Source: Acetobacterium wieringae
Lineage (GTDB): Bacteria > Bacillota > Clostridia > Eubacteriales > Eubacteriaceae
Assembly (NCBI RefSeq): GCF_001766835.1
Contig: NZ_LKEU01000030.1
Coordinates: 62,001-126,000 of the forward strand
Length of the DNA: 64,000 nucleotides
Direction: 5' to 3'
The notes beneath the pieces are model-generated. The model made no database searches. It worked only from the letters and a program-made list of their open reading frames with translations, and was not told the origin of the DNA. The position numbers and the translations under genes were made by a program. Shown here piece by piece: positions 15,469 through 23,640 of this stretch; within the stretch, counting starts at the first letter, position 1, and each line of letters begins with the position of its first letter.

Positions 15469-18111
15469 ATGAAAACGTATTTGCAGACGGCAGAAGAAGT
15501 GTTGGAGGATTTAAACTCCAGCAGTGAGGGCCTCTCCCAGGCCGAGGCCAGCAAGCGGCTGGAAACGAATGGGAAAAACAAGTTGGATGAAGCCAAAAAA
15601 GATTCATTGGTGGTACGGCTTTTTAATCAGTTAAAAGATCCGATGATTGTGATCCTGATTGCTGCTGCCGTTATTTCGGGCATCACGGCCGCTTATTCCG
15701 GCGAATCCTTTGCTGATGTGATCATCATTATGGCGGTGGTGATCATTAATTCAGTACTGGGTGTGTATCAGGAAAGTAAGGCGGAAAAGGCCATCGAGGC
15801 GCTTCAGGCGATTTCAGCAGCCACTTCCCGGGTCAGGCGGGATGGTAAGATCTGTGAAATTAAAAGTGAAGATCTGGTCGTTGGGGATGTAATATTACTG
15901 GAAGCCGGAGATGCGGTGCCAGCTGACGCCAGATTATTGGAAAGTGCCAGTTTAAAAATTGAAGAAGCGGCTCTTACCGGAGAGAGTGTTCCGGTGGGGA
16001 AGGTAGTTTGCGCACTGAATCTGGGTGATCAAAAAGATATTTCGCTGGGTGACCGCAAAAACATGGTGTATATGGGCAGTGCCGTGGTTTATGGCCGGGG
16101 TTTAGCAACCGTAGTCGCCACCGGGATGCAAACGGAAATGGGAAAGATCGCTGATGCCATTACCCAGGCGAAGGAAAATGCCACACCACTACAAATTAAA
16201 CTGAATCAATTAAGCAAGGTGCTAAGCTGGTTGGTATTGGGAATTTGTGTCTTTATCTTTGCTTTAAGTCTGGTACGTTTGTACCTGGGCGACGGCATTA
16301 CCGGGATCGGTGTTCTGGATACCTTTATGGTGGCGGTATCGCTGGCGGTTGCTGCCATACCCGAGGGTCTGGCGGCGGTGGTCACGATTGTACTCTCGCT
16401 GGGGGTGACCAACATGGCCAAAGAAAAGGCGGTCATTCGTAAGCTCACAGCTGTTGAAACCCTGGGCTGTACCCAGGTAATCTGTTCGGATAAAACGGGA
16501 ACCCTGACCCAAAACAAGATGACGGTGGTCGATCACTTTGGTTTTGATGAGCATTTGCTGGGAAGAACGATGGCCTTGTGCAATGATGCCCATTTAAATG
16601 AAGAAAACAAAGCCGAAGGTGAGCCCACCGAGGCGGCGCTGGTTAATTATGCTTTTTCACTGGGACTAAATAAGCGGGCGATGGAAGAACAAACGCCCCG
16701 GGTGGGCGAAGCACCCTTTGACTCCGGCCGTAAGCTGATGAGTACCATTCATCAAATGGCAGATGGCAGCTTGACCCAGTATGTAAAGGGGGCTCCCGAT
16801 GTACTGATCTCCCGTTGTACCACCTATTGGGATGGTAATGCAGAGTTACCGCTGACCGATGCTATTTGCGAAGAAATCAGACAAGCCAATAAAAGTCTGG
16901 CGGACCAGGCTCTGCGGGTGCTGGCTGGAGCCTTCCGGAACTGGAAGACCATGCCGACCGATCAGTCACCGAATTTTCTGGAGCAGGAGCTGTGTTTTGT
17001 TGGTTTAACCGGAATGATTGACCCAATCCGGCCAGAAGTAAAAGATGCCATTGCCCAGTGTAAGTCGGCCGGAATCCGAGCGGTCATGATCACGGGTGAT
17101 CACCGGGATACGGCGATTGCGATTGCCAAACAATTGGGGATCATCACTGATTCCAAAGAAGCCATCACCGGAGCCCAGCTGGATGAAATCAGCGAAGACC
17201 AGCTGCAAAAAGAAATTGGCCATTACGCAGTTTATGCCCGGGTTCAACCGGAACACAAGGTAAGGATTGTCAAAGCCTGGCAGAAGCAGGGGATGATTGT
17301 CGCTATGACTGGTGACGGCGTCAACGATGCGCCATCCATTAAAACGGCTGACATCGGAGTAGGAATGGGGATCACAGGCACCGATGTGACCAAAAATGTG
17401 GCCGATATGGTACTGGCAGACGATAATTTTGCCACAATTGTCAATGCCGTTGAGGAAGGGCGGCGGATCTACGATAATATCCGTAAAGCTATTCAATTTT
17501 TGCTGTCTTCTAATTTATCGGAAGTTATCGCCATTTTTATGGCGACTCTGTTGGGTTTCACGATTCTCAAGCCAGTGCATTTACTGTGGATCAACCTGAT
17601 TACGGATTCCTTCCCCGCCATTGCTTTGGGTGTCGAAGGCGAAGAAGCCGACACCATGAAACATCCGCCCCGAGAATCTCGGGAAGGTGTATTTTCCCGG
17701 GGACTGGGAGTTGATGTGATCTGGCAGGGCCTCATGGTGGCCGTGGTGACCATCGTCGCCTATTTTGTCGGGCATTATATCGAAGCCGGAGTCTGGGAAA
17801 TTGCCGAAAGTGCTGATGGTATGACCATGGCCTTTTTGACCCTGTCGATGGCAGAGATGTTCCATTCGCTGAATATGCGCAGTCGTCGCCAGTCGATCTT
17901 TAAGATGCAGCACCAGAATAAATTCTTGTTTTTGGCCATGGCGGTTTCGCTGGTATTGACCACGGCAGTTATTTATATTCCCACCATCGCTGCCGCCTTT
18001 GAGTTTGAACCCATCAGTTTAATGGAATATTTTGTGGCCATGGGCCTGGCGATCGTGGTCATTCCCATTGTTGAGTTGGTTAAATTTTTCCAGCGAAAGC
18101 TGGGAGTCTAG
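15469..18111 (+). CDS. Cation-exporting P-type ATPase, P2 (SERCA/PMR1-like)
   Basis: An 880-residue P2-type ATPase of full family length: cation-ATPase N domain, TGES actuator motif (about residue 174), transmembrane IPEGLAAVVT, the phosphorylation site DKTGTLT at D341, TGDHRDTA, MTGDGVNDAP, then NLITDSFPAIALG in the C-terminal membrane bundle. The PEGL and NLITD motifs are those of calcium (and, in PMR1-like pumps, manganese) transport. The apparent Mn2+ riboswitch in front favours Mn2+ or mixed Ca2+/Mn2+ export. The ribosome site is GAAGGAGG. It is monocistronic with its own terminator. Confidence 0.9.
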   Translation: MKTYLQTAEEVLEDLNSSSEGLSQAEASKRLETNGKNKLDEAKKDSLVVRLFNQLKDPMIVILIAAAVISGITAAYSGESFADVIIIMAVVIINSVLGVYQESKAEKAIEALQAISAATSRVRRDGKICEIKSEDLVVGDVILLEAGDAVPADARLLESASLKIEEAALTGESVPVGKVVCALNLGDQKDISLGDRKNMVYMGSAVVYGRGLATVVATGMQTEMGKIADAITQAKENATPLQIKLNQLSKVLSWLVLGICVFIFALSLVRLYLGDGITGIGVLDTFMVAVSLAVAAIPEGLAAVVTIVLSLGVTNMAKEKAVIRKLTAVETLGCTQVICSDKTGTLTQNKMTVVDHFGFDEHLLGRTMALCNDAHLNEENKAEGEPTEAALVNYAFSLGLNKRAMEEQTPRVGEAPFDSGRKLMSTIHQMADGSLTQYVKGAPDVLISRCTTYWDGNAELPLTDAICEEIRQANKSLADQALRVLAGAFRNWKTMPTDQSPNFLEQELCFVGLTGMIDPIRPEVKDAIAQCKSAGIRAVMITGDHRDTAIAIAKQLGIITDSKEAITGAQLDEISEDQLQKEIGHYAVYARVQPEHKVRIVKAWQKQGMIVAMTGDGVNDAPSIKTADIGVGMGITGTDVTKNVADMVLADDNFATIVNAVEEGRRIYDNIRKAIQFLLSSNLSEVIAIFMATLLGFTILKPVHLLWINLITDSFPAIALGVEGEEADTMKHPPRESREGVFSRGLGVDVIWQGLMVAVVTIVAYFVGHYIEAGVWEIAESADGMTMAFLTLSMAEMFHSLNMRSRRQSIFKMQHQNKFLFLAMAVSLVLTTAVIYIPTIAAAFEFEPISLMEYFVAMGLAIVVIPIVELVKFFQRKLGV

Positions 18112-18134
18112 TTTGTTATTGATTGTTATGGACA

Positions 18135-18171
18135 GGGGCTGTGGTGCGTTTTTATGCCGCGGCCCCTTTTT
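18135..18171 (+). terminator. Intrinsic terminator after the P-type ATPase
   Basis: GGGGCTGTGG (18135-18144) pairs with CCGCGGCCCC (18157-18166), followed by TTTTTG. Confidence 0.85.
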
Positions 18172-18278
18172 GTTTACGCCAAATAGCTGCCAGGACGATG
18201 TTAAACGATTGTTTAGTAGGGTATATTGACTTCAAGAATCAAAATGGTTTAAGTGACCAATAACAAAGGAGAAAGAAG

Positions 18279-18689
18279 ATGAAAATTGGACCCTACATTA
18301 ATTTTCCGGGAAACTGTAAAGAAGCGGTGATGTTCTATACCGAAATATTTAAAACCGATGAACCCACAATAATGACCTTTGGAGAAATGCCGGAAGACCC
18401 CAGTTTTCCGATGCTAGATGGCATCAGGGATCTGGTGGCCAATGCCCAGATGAATATTGGAGGAAACATGATCATGTTTTCTGATGTACCACCAGGGATG
18501 CCATTTATCAAGGGTAATAACATTACTCTGATTATCACCCATGAGGATGTGGAAGAGATTAAGCGGTTGTTTGGTTTATTAAGCAAAGGCGGCACGGTTG
18601 AAATGTTGCTTCAGGAAACCTTCTGGAGCAAAGCCTATGGATCTTTAACCGACAAATTTGGAATTGGCTGGCAAATGTCGGCTGAATAA
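18279..18689 (+). CDS. VOC family protein, PhnB-like
   Basis: A 136-residue protein of the glyoxalase/bleomycin-resistance superfamily in its PhnB-like branch: INFPGNCKEAVMFYTEIF at the start, a central MFSDVPPG stretch and a terminal FGIGWQM. PhnB-like proteins are widespread and mostly of unknown substrate. The gene stands alone with AAAGGAGAAAG upstream. The family match is secure; the function is not. Confidence 0.85.
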   Translation: MKIGPYINFPGNCKEAVMFYTEIFKTDEPTIMTFGEMPEDPSFPMLDGIRDLVANAQMNIGGNMIMFSDVPPGMPFIKGNNITLIITHEDVEEIKRLFGLLSKGGTVEMLLQETFWSKAYGSLTDKFGIGWQMSAE

Positions 18690-18705
18690 TAATGAGACCA
18701 AATTG

Positions 18706-18734
18706 TTTACAGGGGTCATGGCTTTGGTTATAAT
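18706..18734 (+). promoter_or_regulatory. Sigma-A-like promoter
   Basis: TTTACA (18706-18711), a 17-nt spacer and TATAAT (18729-18734) lie 30 nt before the start of the membrane protein gene. Confidence 0.6.
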
Positions 18735-18764
18735 GGTAAAAATATTGGGGGTGATGAGAAGTAG

Positions 18765-19268
18765 ATGAAAGCATTTAAGTACAGTACCATTGTAACCCTG
18801 ATTCTGACGGTTTTTTCGGCAATCGCCATTTTTGCCATTGATGATGTGATTCCGGGTATGGTCAGTGATACAATGAAAAGGCATATCCTTGATAATATGG
18901 ACAACTACAACGCCTTCTTATTCGGCATTTTTACCGGATCTCTGGTCAGTTTGATTGTCGCAATCGTGGGCTATGTCACGGAAAGAAGGCGTCTGATTGC
19001 GGAGATCTGGAACAACGCCAGAAAATTGACCATTGATTTCCGCTTGCTGTTGTTGGATAACATTGAATTTGCAGAATTGACTCATGAAAAACTTTATGCC
19101 ACCATTGAAAAACAGGATTTTAATCAGCAGGTTAGAGAATGGCTGGGCTATCACAGCTCTCCTTATATGATCAACGTGATGCAGCTGGATTTTTTAATCA
19201 ACCGCGGAAAAAAAGCCGCCATGCTCCGGGCTTTACAGGAAAATATCACTATTCTGCGGGCAGTTTGA
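18765..19268 (+). CDS. Hypothetical membrane protein, apparently frameshifted near its 3' end
   Basis: A 167-residue protein with two membrane helices (about 8-30 and 47-68) and a soluble C-terminal helical region. It stops at a TGA (19266-19268) just after NITILRAV. The next frame continues smoothly as GQFDGFMNAFLNRHL..., with the same composition, for about 50 more codons to 19431. Removing one base near 19257-19260 would join the two into a protein of about 221 residues. The family is not recognised. The break may be a real mutation, a sequencing error or, less likely, programmed frameshifting. Confidence 0.65.
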   Translation: MKAFKYSTIVTLILTVFSAIAIFAIDDVIPGMVSDTMKRHILDNMDNYNAFLFGIFTGSLVSLIVAIVGYVTERRRLIAEIWNNARKLTIDFRLLLLDNIEFAELTHEKLYATIEKQDFNQQVREWLGYHSSPYMINVMQLDFLINRGKKAAMLRALQENITILRAV

Positions 19269-19275
19269 TGGCTTT

Positions 19276-19431
19276 ATGAATGCCTTTTTAAACCGGCATT
19301 TAACAGAAAAATACGGTGATGAGGATATTGACCAGCTTTTTGATGTCATCACCAATCAGGACGAAAAACAGGTGCTCAAAACGGTTCAGAAGCTGCTTGA
19401 TGAGATAGTTACCTTTTTAAATAAGAAATAA
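19276..19431 (+). pseudogene. Out-of-frame C-terminal remainder of the preceding membrane protein gene
   Basis: An open stretch of 51 codons, MNAFLNRHLTEKYGDED..., with no ribosome site of its own, ending TAA at 19429-19431. It overlaps the spot where the upstream gene ends prematurely and has a coding-like amino-acid pattern (charged helix ending in TFLNKK). Best read as the lost C-terminus of that gene. Confidence 0.55.
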
Positions 19432-19697
19432 ATAATAACCACCATTCGTTTTCGGTGGCAGGCGTAAGGGGACAGCTTTTACACCAGCCACTTTTTTTGA
19501 TATGGTCAAATTATCGGAGCTTATAACGGCCCCCTTGTTAGGATTAAAATGAAATCTGCCGATGTTTTAAACTGTGATTTCCGGGTAAAAAAATTACAAG
19601 AACAGATCGGTGATGGTAAGCCGTCTGATCAGTCTGAGTTGATCGTTAAACAGTAGGTGTCAATGGCGTTGTTATTTTGAAAGGGAGAAAGACAGAC
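19432..19697. other. Intergenic region without a clear gene
   Basis: It holds a CCACC/GGTGG hairpin near 19440-19465 without a T-run, and a 35-codon open frame at 19549-19656 with no ribosome site. I see no recognisable gene or RNA. Confidence 0.4.
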
Positions 19698-20300
19698 ATG
19701 AAGAAAAGGTGGTTAAAGGGGATTTGGTTTGTACTGGTTCTGACAATAATCGCATTAGTTTCAGGATGTTCAGCTGGTGGGGGGCAAAGCTCAGAAAAAG
19801 ATGGGAGCAAGGATACCCAGGAAAATGACATTAGGGACAATGCCATCTTCGATCTTTATAATCAGATTGACATCAATGACAAAAAGGCAGATATTGAGAA
19901 AGATTTGGGTGCTACCGGAAACACCTCAGCCGAAGGTTCCTATGTTTATTTGGATCCGGACACCGGCTACGCCGTTAATGTGTTTTTCAACGCCAAGGAT
20001 CTGGTTACCCTAAAGGTCTTGGTGCCGACTACCGGCGCCCGGGAATTGATTGAGCTGAGCAATGCCAGTGTCACAAAAGAAGCGGCCGCCAAAATTTCCC
20101 AGGGAATGACTCAGAGTAATGTTAAGAAGGCGCTAACGGGACAGGGGATTGAAATGCTGCGAATGGTCATTCCCAGCGGCGCAGACAAGGAAGCCTATGC
20201 TCTGGCCTGGATCAATGCCGATGGTTCGGTGCTGGTGGTAACCTTTGATTCCGATACCAATACCGTGCTGGCTGCAGAGTTTAAAGAAAGTTTGTTTTAA
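19698..20300 (+). CDS. Lipoprotein, first of a paralogous pair
   Basis: A 200-residue lipoprotein: signal MKKRWLKGIWFVLVLTIIA and lipobox VSGC (Cys at about 24). After a polar linker the mature part carries two related beta-alpha units (about 50-110 and 120-195), with patterns such as LGATGNTSAEGSYVYLD and ISQGMTQSNVKKALTG that recall SmpA/OmlA-type folds. I placed the start at 19698 (GGGAGAAAGACAGAC upstream). The downstream neighbour shares the layout, so this is a tandem duplication. Function unknown; anchored at the outer face of the membrane. Confidence 0.75.
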   Translation: MKKRWLKGIWFVLVLTIIALVSGCSAGGGQSSEKDGSKDTQENDIRDNAIFDLYNQIDINDKKADIEKDLGATGNTSAEGSYVYLDPDTGYAVNVFFNAKDLVTLKVLVPTTGARELIELSNASVTKEAAAKISQGMTQSNVKKALTGQGIEMLRMVIPSGADKEAYALAWINADGSVLVVTFDSDTNTVLAAEFKESLF

Positions 20301-20348
20301 AAATGTGGATTGGTCTTAGTCATAGTTCGAAGAAGGGAGCTGAAAACC

Positions 20349-20897
20349 ATGTTAAAGCGGGATAGATCGGTTGTTGTATTTTCCGGGATTTTGATCCTGA
20401 GTATGTTGTTAGTGCTTGCTGGTTGTAGCGCAACCAAGGATGAAGCAGACCACAACCCGGACCATTTTTACAAGCTGGTCAATTTGGGAATGGAAAAAAG
20501 TCAGGTTGAATCGACCTTGGGGGTTAAACCGGAAGAGGTGGAGGGCACCTATATTTATCGGGACGATCAAACCGGCTTTGGCGTTCAGATCAATTACGAT
20601 GCTAGTGATCTGGTTGTTTCAAAAGTATTATATCACGATCAGGACAGTAAGATTATGGGCCTCAGTGAAGCCAGTGTTTCCGAAGATCAAATGGCCAGTA
20701 TCACCGAAGGGATGCCCTATGATGAGGTCAAATCACTGCTTGGATCGGAAGGAACAGAGATTATTGAAATGGCCAATCCGGCTGATCCCAATAATCCCAT
20801 TGTGATGATGATCTGGTTTAATGATGATCAAACCGGGTTTTACGTAACTTTTTTAGGGCATCAGGGAACGGTTAAGAGCGTTAAATTCTGGAAATAG
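20349..20897 (+). CDS. Lipoprotein, second of a paralogous pair
   Basis: A 182-residue paralogue of the lipoprotein just upstream, with signal MLKRDRSVVVFSGILILSM and lipobox LAGC (about residue 22). The same two-unit pattern is visible: LGMEKSQVESTLGVKPEEVE with YIYRDDQTGFGVQINY, then ITEGMPYDEVKSLLG with a terminal beta segment. Start chosen at 20349 (GAAGGGAGCTG upstream). The gap to its partner is 48 nt and the pair shares the terminator that follows. Confidence 0.75.
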   Translation: MLKRDRSVVVFSGILILSMLLVLAGCSATKDEADHNPDHFYKLVNLGMEKSQVESTLGVKPEEVEGTYIYRDDQTGFGVQINYDASDLVVSKVLYHDQDSKIMGLSEASVSEDQMASITEGMPYDEVKSLLGSEGTEIIEMANPADPNNPIVMMIWFNDDQTGFYVTFLGHQGTVKSVKFWK

Positions 20898-20908
20898 CCA
20901 GATTCGTT

Positions 20909-20938
20909 AAGCACTGGTTTTGAATCAGTGCTTTTTTG
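20909..20938 (+). terminator. Intrinsic terminator after the lipoprotein pair
   Basis: AAGCACTG (20909-20916) pairs with CAGTGCTT (20926-20933) and runs into TTTTT. Confidence 0.85.
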
Positions 20939-21043
20939 CGGGTATTTTCCGAGTAAGAATATTTTATAAAAAATATTTATTTATGGGAAGAAAAACAGGG
21001 GCTTAAGCGTTATATAGATGTGCAGATAAAACGGAGGTGAAAT

Positions 21044-21607
21044 TTGTTGAAGGAACATAGGGAAGAGGAGGCCGATGATGCCTTGATTAAAAAGTATATC
21101 GCAACCGGAAATTCCGAGTATTTTGAACCCCTTGTCCAGCGGTATGAGCGGTATGCCTATGTTTATGCCTATTCTCTTCTGAAGAACGAATTTGACGCAC
21201 AGGATGTGGTCGCAGAAAGTTTTTTAAAAGCATTTAGCAAAATCAGACAATATCGGCAAGGCAGCAGTTTTAAAAACTGGTTTTTGAAAATCGTCCATAA
21301 TACCAGCTTTGATCTCTTACGAAAAAACAAAACCATGATTTATCTGGATGATCAGGAGAATAGCGAGCGTCTCTTTACAGACGAAGCCCTGAGCTATGAT
21401 AATATCGATTCTCTGGATTTTGGGGAGATTCAAAAATCACTGGATCAGTTACCACACGAGCTGAAAGGTGCAGTGATCCTCCGCTATTATTATGACTGGG
21501 ATTATAAAAAAATCTGTGAGTTTTTAAATATTCCCATGGGTACCCTGTCTTCCCGGTTGAATCGGGCCTGTAAAAAACTCAAAAACATGTACGAAGGAGG
21601 AATGTGA
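21044..21607 (+). CDS. ECF-type RNA polymerase sigma factor
   Basis: A 187-residue sigma-70 family protein of extracytoplasmic-function type. Region 2 (about 25-90) includes YEPLVQRYERYAYVYAYSLL-like and DAQDVVAESFLKAF motifs. Region 4 (about 125-180) includes LPHELKGAVILRYYYDWDYKKICEFLNIPMGTLSSRL, a clear helix-turn-helix. The start is one of two adjacent TTG codons (21044 or 21047) after GGAGGTGA. The next gene begins within 3 nt of the stop and should be its regulator or partner. No matching ECF promoter was recognised upstream. Confidence 0.88.
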   Translation: MLKEHREEEADDALIKKYIATGNSEYFEPLVQRYERYAYVYAYSLLKNEFDAQDVVAESFLKAFSKIRQYRQGSSFKNWFLKIVHNTSFDLLRKNKTMIYLDDQENSERLFTDEALSYDNIDSLDFGEIQKSLDQLPHELKGAVILRYYYDWDYKKICEFLNIPMGTLSSRLNRACKKLKNMYEGGM

Positions 21608-21609
21608 TC

Positions 21610-21996
21610 ATGAATGAACTGGATAAAATGATGGCCTGTCTGGGCTTTAATGAAACCGCTGTGAAAAATTATGGCAATGCCATTCCCTTTTCCAGCAAAA
21701 AGCTGGAGATTATGAAGCAGATCAATCAGGCCAGCCTGGAAAAAGCCAGAAATTCAGATTTGTTTGCCTTATTTTATATCTTGTCCATTGCCTTTTCAGT
21801 GATGGTAATGCGCTTTATTGTCTTTGCCCAAACCGGGGATGTAACCATCATGACGGTCTTCACCAGCATCGTCATCCGTTATTCGGAGGTGCTTAAGAAC
21901 AGTCTTACTGCCATGTCGTTTTTAATTTCAATCGTTATTTGTGTCGGAACCGGAGTGATGATTAATTATTTAAAAAATGAGAGTCACTTCTGTTAG
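21610..21996 (+). CDS. Membrane protein partner of the sigma factor (possible anti-sigma factor)
   Basis: A 128-residue protein with a soluble N-terminal half (about 1-50) and two or three membrane helices (about 52-72, 80-95 and 100-120). It is translationally coupled to the sigma gene: AGGAGG sits inside the sigma 3' end, 9 nt before the ATG at 21610 (an in-frame GTG at 21604 overlaps the stop). The order ECF sigma then small membrane protein is typical of sigma/anti-sigma pairs, but no zinc-binding anti-sigma motif is seen, so the role is inferred from context only. Confidence 0.65.
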   Translation: MNELDKMMACLGFNETAVKNYGNAIPFSSKKLEIMKQINQASLEKARNSDLFALFYILSIAFSVMVMRFIVFAQTGDVTIMTVFTSIVIRYSEVLKNSLTAMSFLISIVICVGTGVMINYLKNESHFC

Positions 21997-22012
21997 ACTT
22001 AATAAAAAAATA

Positions 22013-22267
22013 GGTAATTGCGAAATGAAAAAACACCGAACAATGGTTGCTTTGTGTGCAGTTTCCACAAACAATTTTGTAACGTGTAGGCGAACAGTTC
22101 AGAGAACTGTCCGCCGTACAGTGTAAAAATTCGCGAAGGCAACGAGCCAATCACAAGCTTGCTTGTAGTTGGCGACTGCCCGCGACCTCGAAGAAATTCG
22201 CATCGCGATTTCTTCTGGTGTTTCGTGCAAAACTGGGCGCAAAGCTCACGGCAGTTTCGCAATTACC
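22013..22267. mobile_element. MITE-like or structured repeat element with 13-bp terminal inverted repeats
   Basis: GGTAATTGCGAAA (22013-22025) and TTTCGCAATTACC (22255-22267) are perfect inverted repeats bounding 255 bp with no good reading frame. Inside are several strong hairpins: ACAGTTC-AGA-GAACTGT (about 22094-22112), CAAGC-TT-GCTTG (about 22156-22167), and GAAGAAAT...CGC / GCG-ATTTCTTC (about 22189-22214). AT-rich direct repeats beginning AATAAAAAAA flank it (22001 and 22268), possibly a target duplication though low-complexity. It may be a non-autonomous transposable element or an intergenic RNA repeat. Confidence 0.6.
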
Positions 22268-22295
22268 AATAAAAAAAATTTGAAGGAGAAGAAAA

Positions 22296-23588
22296 ATGTT
22301 AAAAAGAATGAGTATGTCGTTTTTTATGATGGTGATGGTATTGCTTATTACGGTTTCCACCGCTTTTGGGGCCACCAATAGCGATATCAGGCCTTACGAA
22401 GATTCAGCGGGAAATGTAAATATTGAGGGAGCAACGGTTCCCAATACGGAATTCGCCTTTGCCGGTTCAAACATCACTGCCAATTCGGTGTTTGACACCA
22501 CCACCTTTTTTGCCGGTAATGCCATCACTCTGGATGGGGAATATAACGGTGACGTTTTTGCAGCGGCAAATACGGTAACGGTCAACGGTAAAATTAACGG
22601 AAATCTCTATACCGGTGCCAACCAGGTCATCATCAATGGTGAGGTAACCCGGGATCTTTTTGCTGGCTGTTCTGATCTGACCATCAGCAAATCAGCCACT
22701 ATTAACCGGGATGCCTATCTTGCGGCAGCCAATGTGAATATTGATGGAATCGTTGGTCGAAATCTTCGGGCTGGTGCTGGCAATGTCTTAATTAACGGCA
22801 CGATTAACGGTTTTGTGGAAACCGACGTGGATCAGTTAACCATAAACAATGGTGCAACGATCGTCGGACCAATTAATAACCGTAGTGCCAATGAAGCGAT
22901 TGTCGCACCCGGTGCCAATGCGCCGGAAGTCAGCTGGGAAAAGGTATCGAAAGAACAGACAGTTGAAGCAGATAAAGGACCATCTGTTGGCTCGATTCTT
23001 TTATCAATCATTACCAAACTGGCCTTTATTCTGGTCATCTGGGTGCTGATTACCTTTATGACCAAAGAATTTAACGCCAATACTTCAGTGATAGCCAAAA
23101 AGCATATTCTGGCATCGCTGGGAATCGGGGCCGGATTTTTCTTCATTACCCCATTGTTGTTGATTGTGTCCTTTATTATTTATGCACCGTTTGGAGTTGC
23201 CATGACCTTTGGGATTATCGCATTGACGATTCTAGCGATGCCGGTGGCTGCGGTGGTTCTATCCAAACTGTTGATCCGCTTCTTTGATGATAAGATGAAA
23301 CCACTGCTTAGCTCTTTTGTTTCAATCCTGATCATCGCTGCGGCAGCGATCATTCTGGGCTATATTCCCTTTATCAATTTTGTTGTCTATCTTTTCCTCT
23401 ATGTTGTTGGCGTGGGCTTCATTTGTTACAATGTGCTGTTCGCCAATAAAAAACTAAAAGATGAACGGAATGACGGCGACGGCGAGCTGCTTATGATTGA
23501 TGAGATCATTGACATGGAAGAAGGAACCGCAATTATCGAAGCGTCAACCGAAACCATTAGACAAGATGGTGAAGATACCCTAAAATAG
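22296..23588 (+). CDS. Bactofilin-like beta-helix protein with C-terminal membrane domain
   Basis: A 430-residue protein: signal peptide (about 1-25), then about 170 residues of short repeated beta turns (NG.ING, GDVFAAANTV, GNLYTGANQV, RDLFAGCSDL), the polymer-forming bactofilin pattern, and a C-terminal region with four to six membrane helices (about 230-385) ending in an acidic tail. The beta-helix would lie outside the cell, anchored by the membrane part. Cytosolic bactofilins scaffold cell-shape enzymes; exported, membrane-fused versions are little studied. Ribosome site GAAGGAGAAG. Confidence 0.75.
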   Translation: MLKRMSMSFFMMVMVLLITVSTAFGATNSDIRPYEDSAGNVNIEGATVPNTEFAFAGSNITANSVFDTTTFFAGNAITLDGEYNGDVFAAANTVTVNGKINGNLYTGANQVIINGEVTRDLFAGCSDLTISKSATINRDAYLAAANVNIDGIVGRNLRAGAGNVLINGTINGFVETDVDQLTINNGATIVGPINNRSANEAIVAPGANAPEVSWEKVSKEQTVEADKGPSVGSILLSIITKLAFILVIWVLITFMTKEFNANTSVIAKKHILASLGIGAGFFFITPLLLIVSFIIYAPFGVAMTFGIIALTILAMPVAAVVLSKLLIRFFDDKMKPLLSSFVSILIIAAAAIILGYIPFINFVVYLFLYVVGVGFICYNVLFANKKLKDERNDGDGELLMIDEIIDMEEGTAIIEASTETIRQDGEDTLK

Positions 23589-23604
23589 TTCGATTACAGA
23601 TAAA

Positions 23605-23638
23605 AAAAACAGGCTCCAAAGCGGATGCCTGTTTTTTT
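23605..23638. terminator. Bidirectional terminator
   Basis: AAACAGGC and GCCTGTTT form a stem flanked by A- and T-runs on both sides. It sits between the convergent bactofilin-like gene and chemoreceptor gene and can serve both. Confidence 0.85.
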
Positions 23639-23640
23639 GT

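Noticed and set aside
19549..19656. 35-codon frame MKSADVLNCDFRVKK...
   Set aside because: No ribosome site, no family match and no support from neighbours; kept only as a note on the intergenic region.
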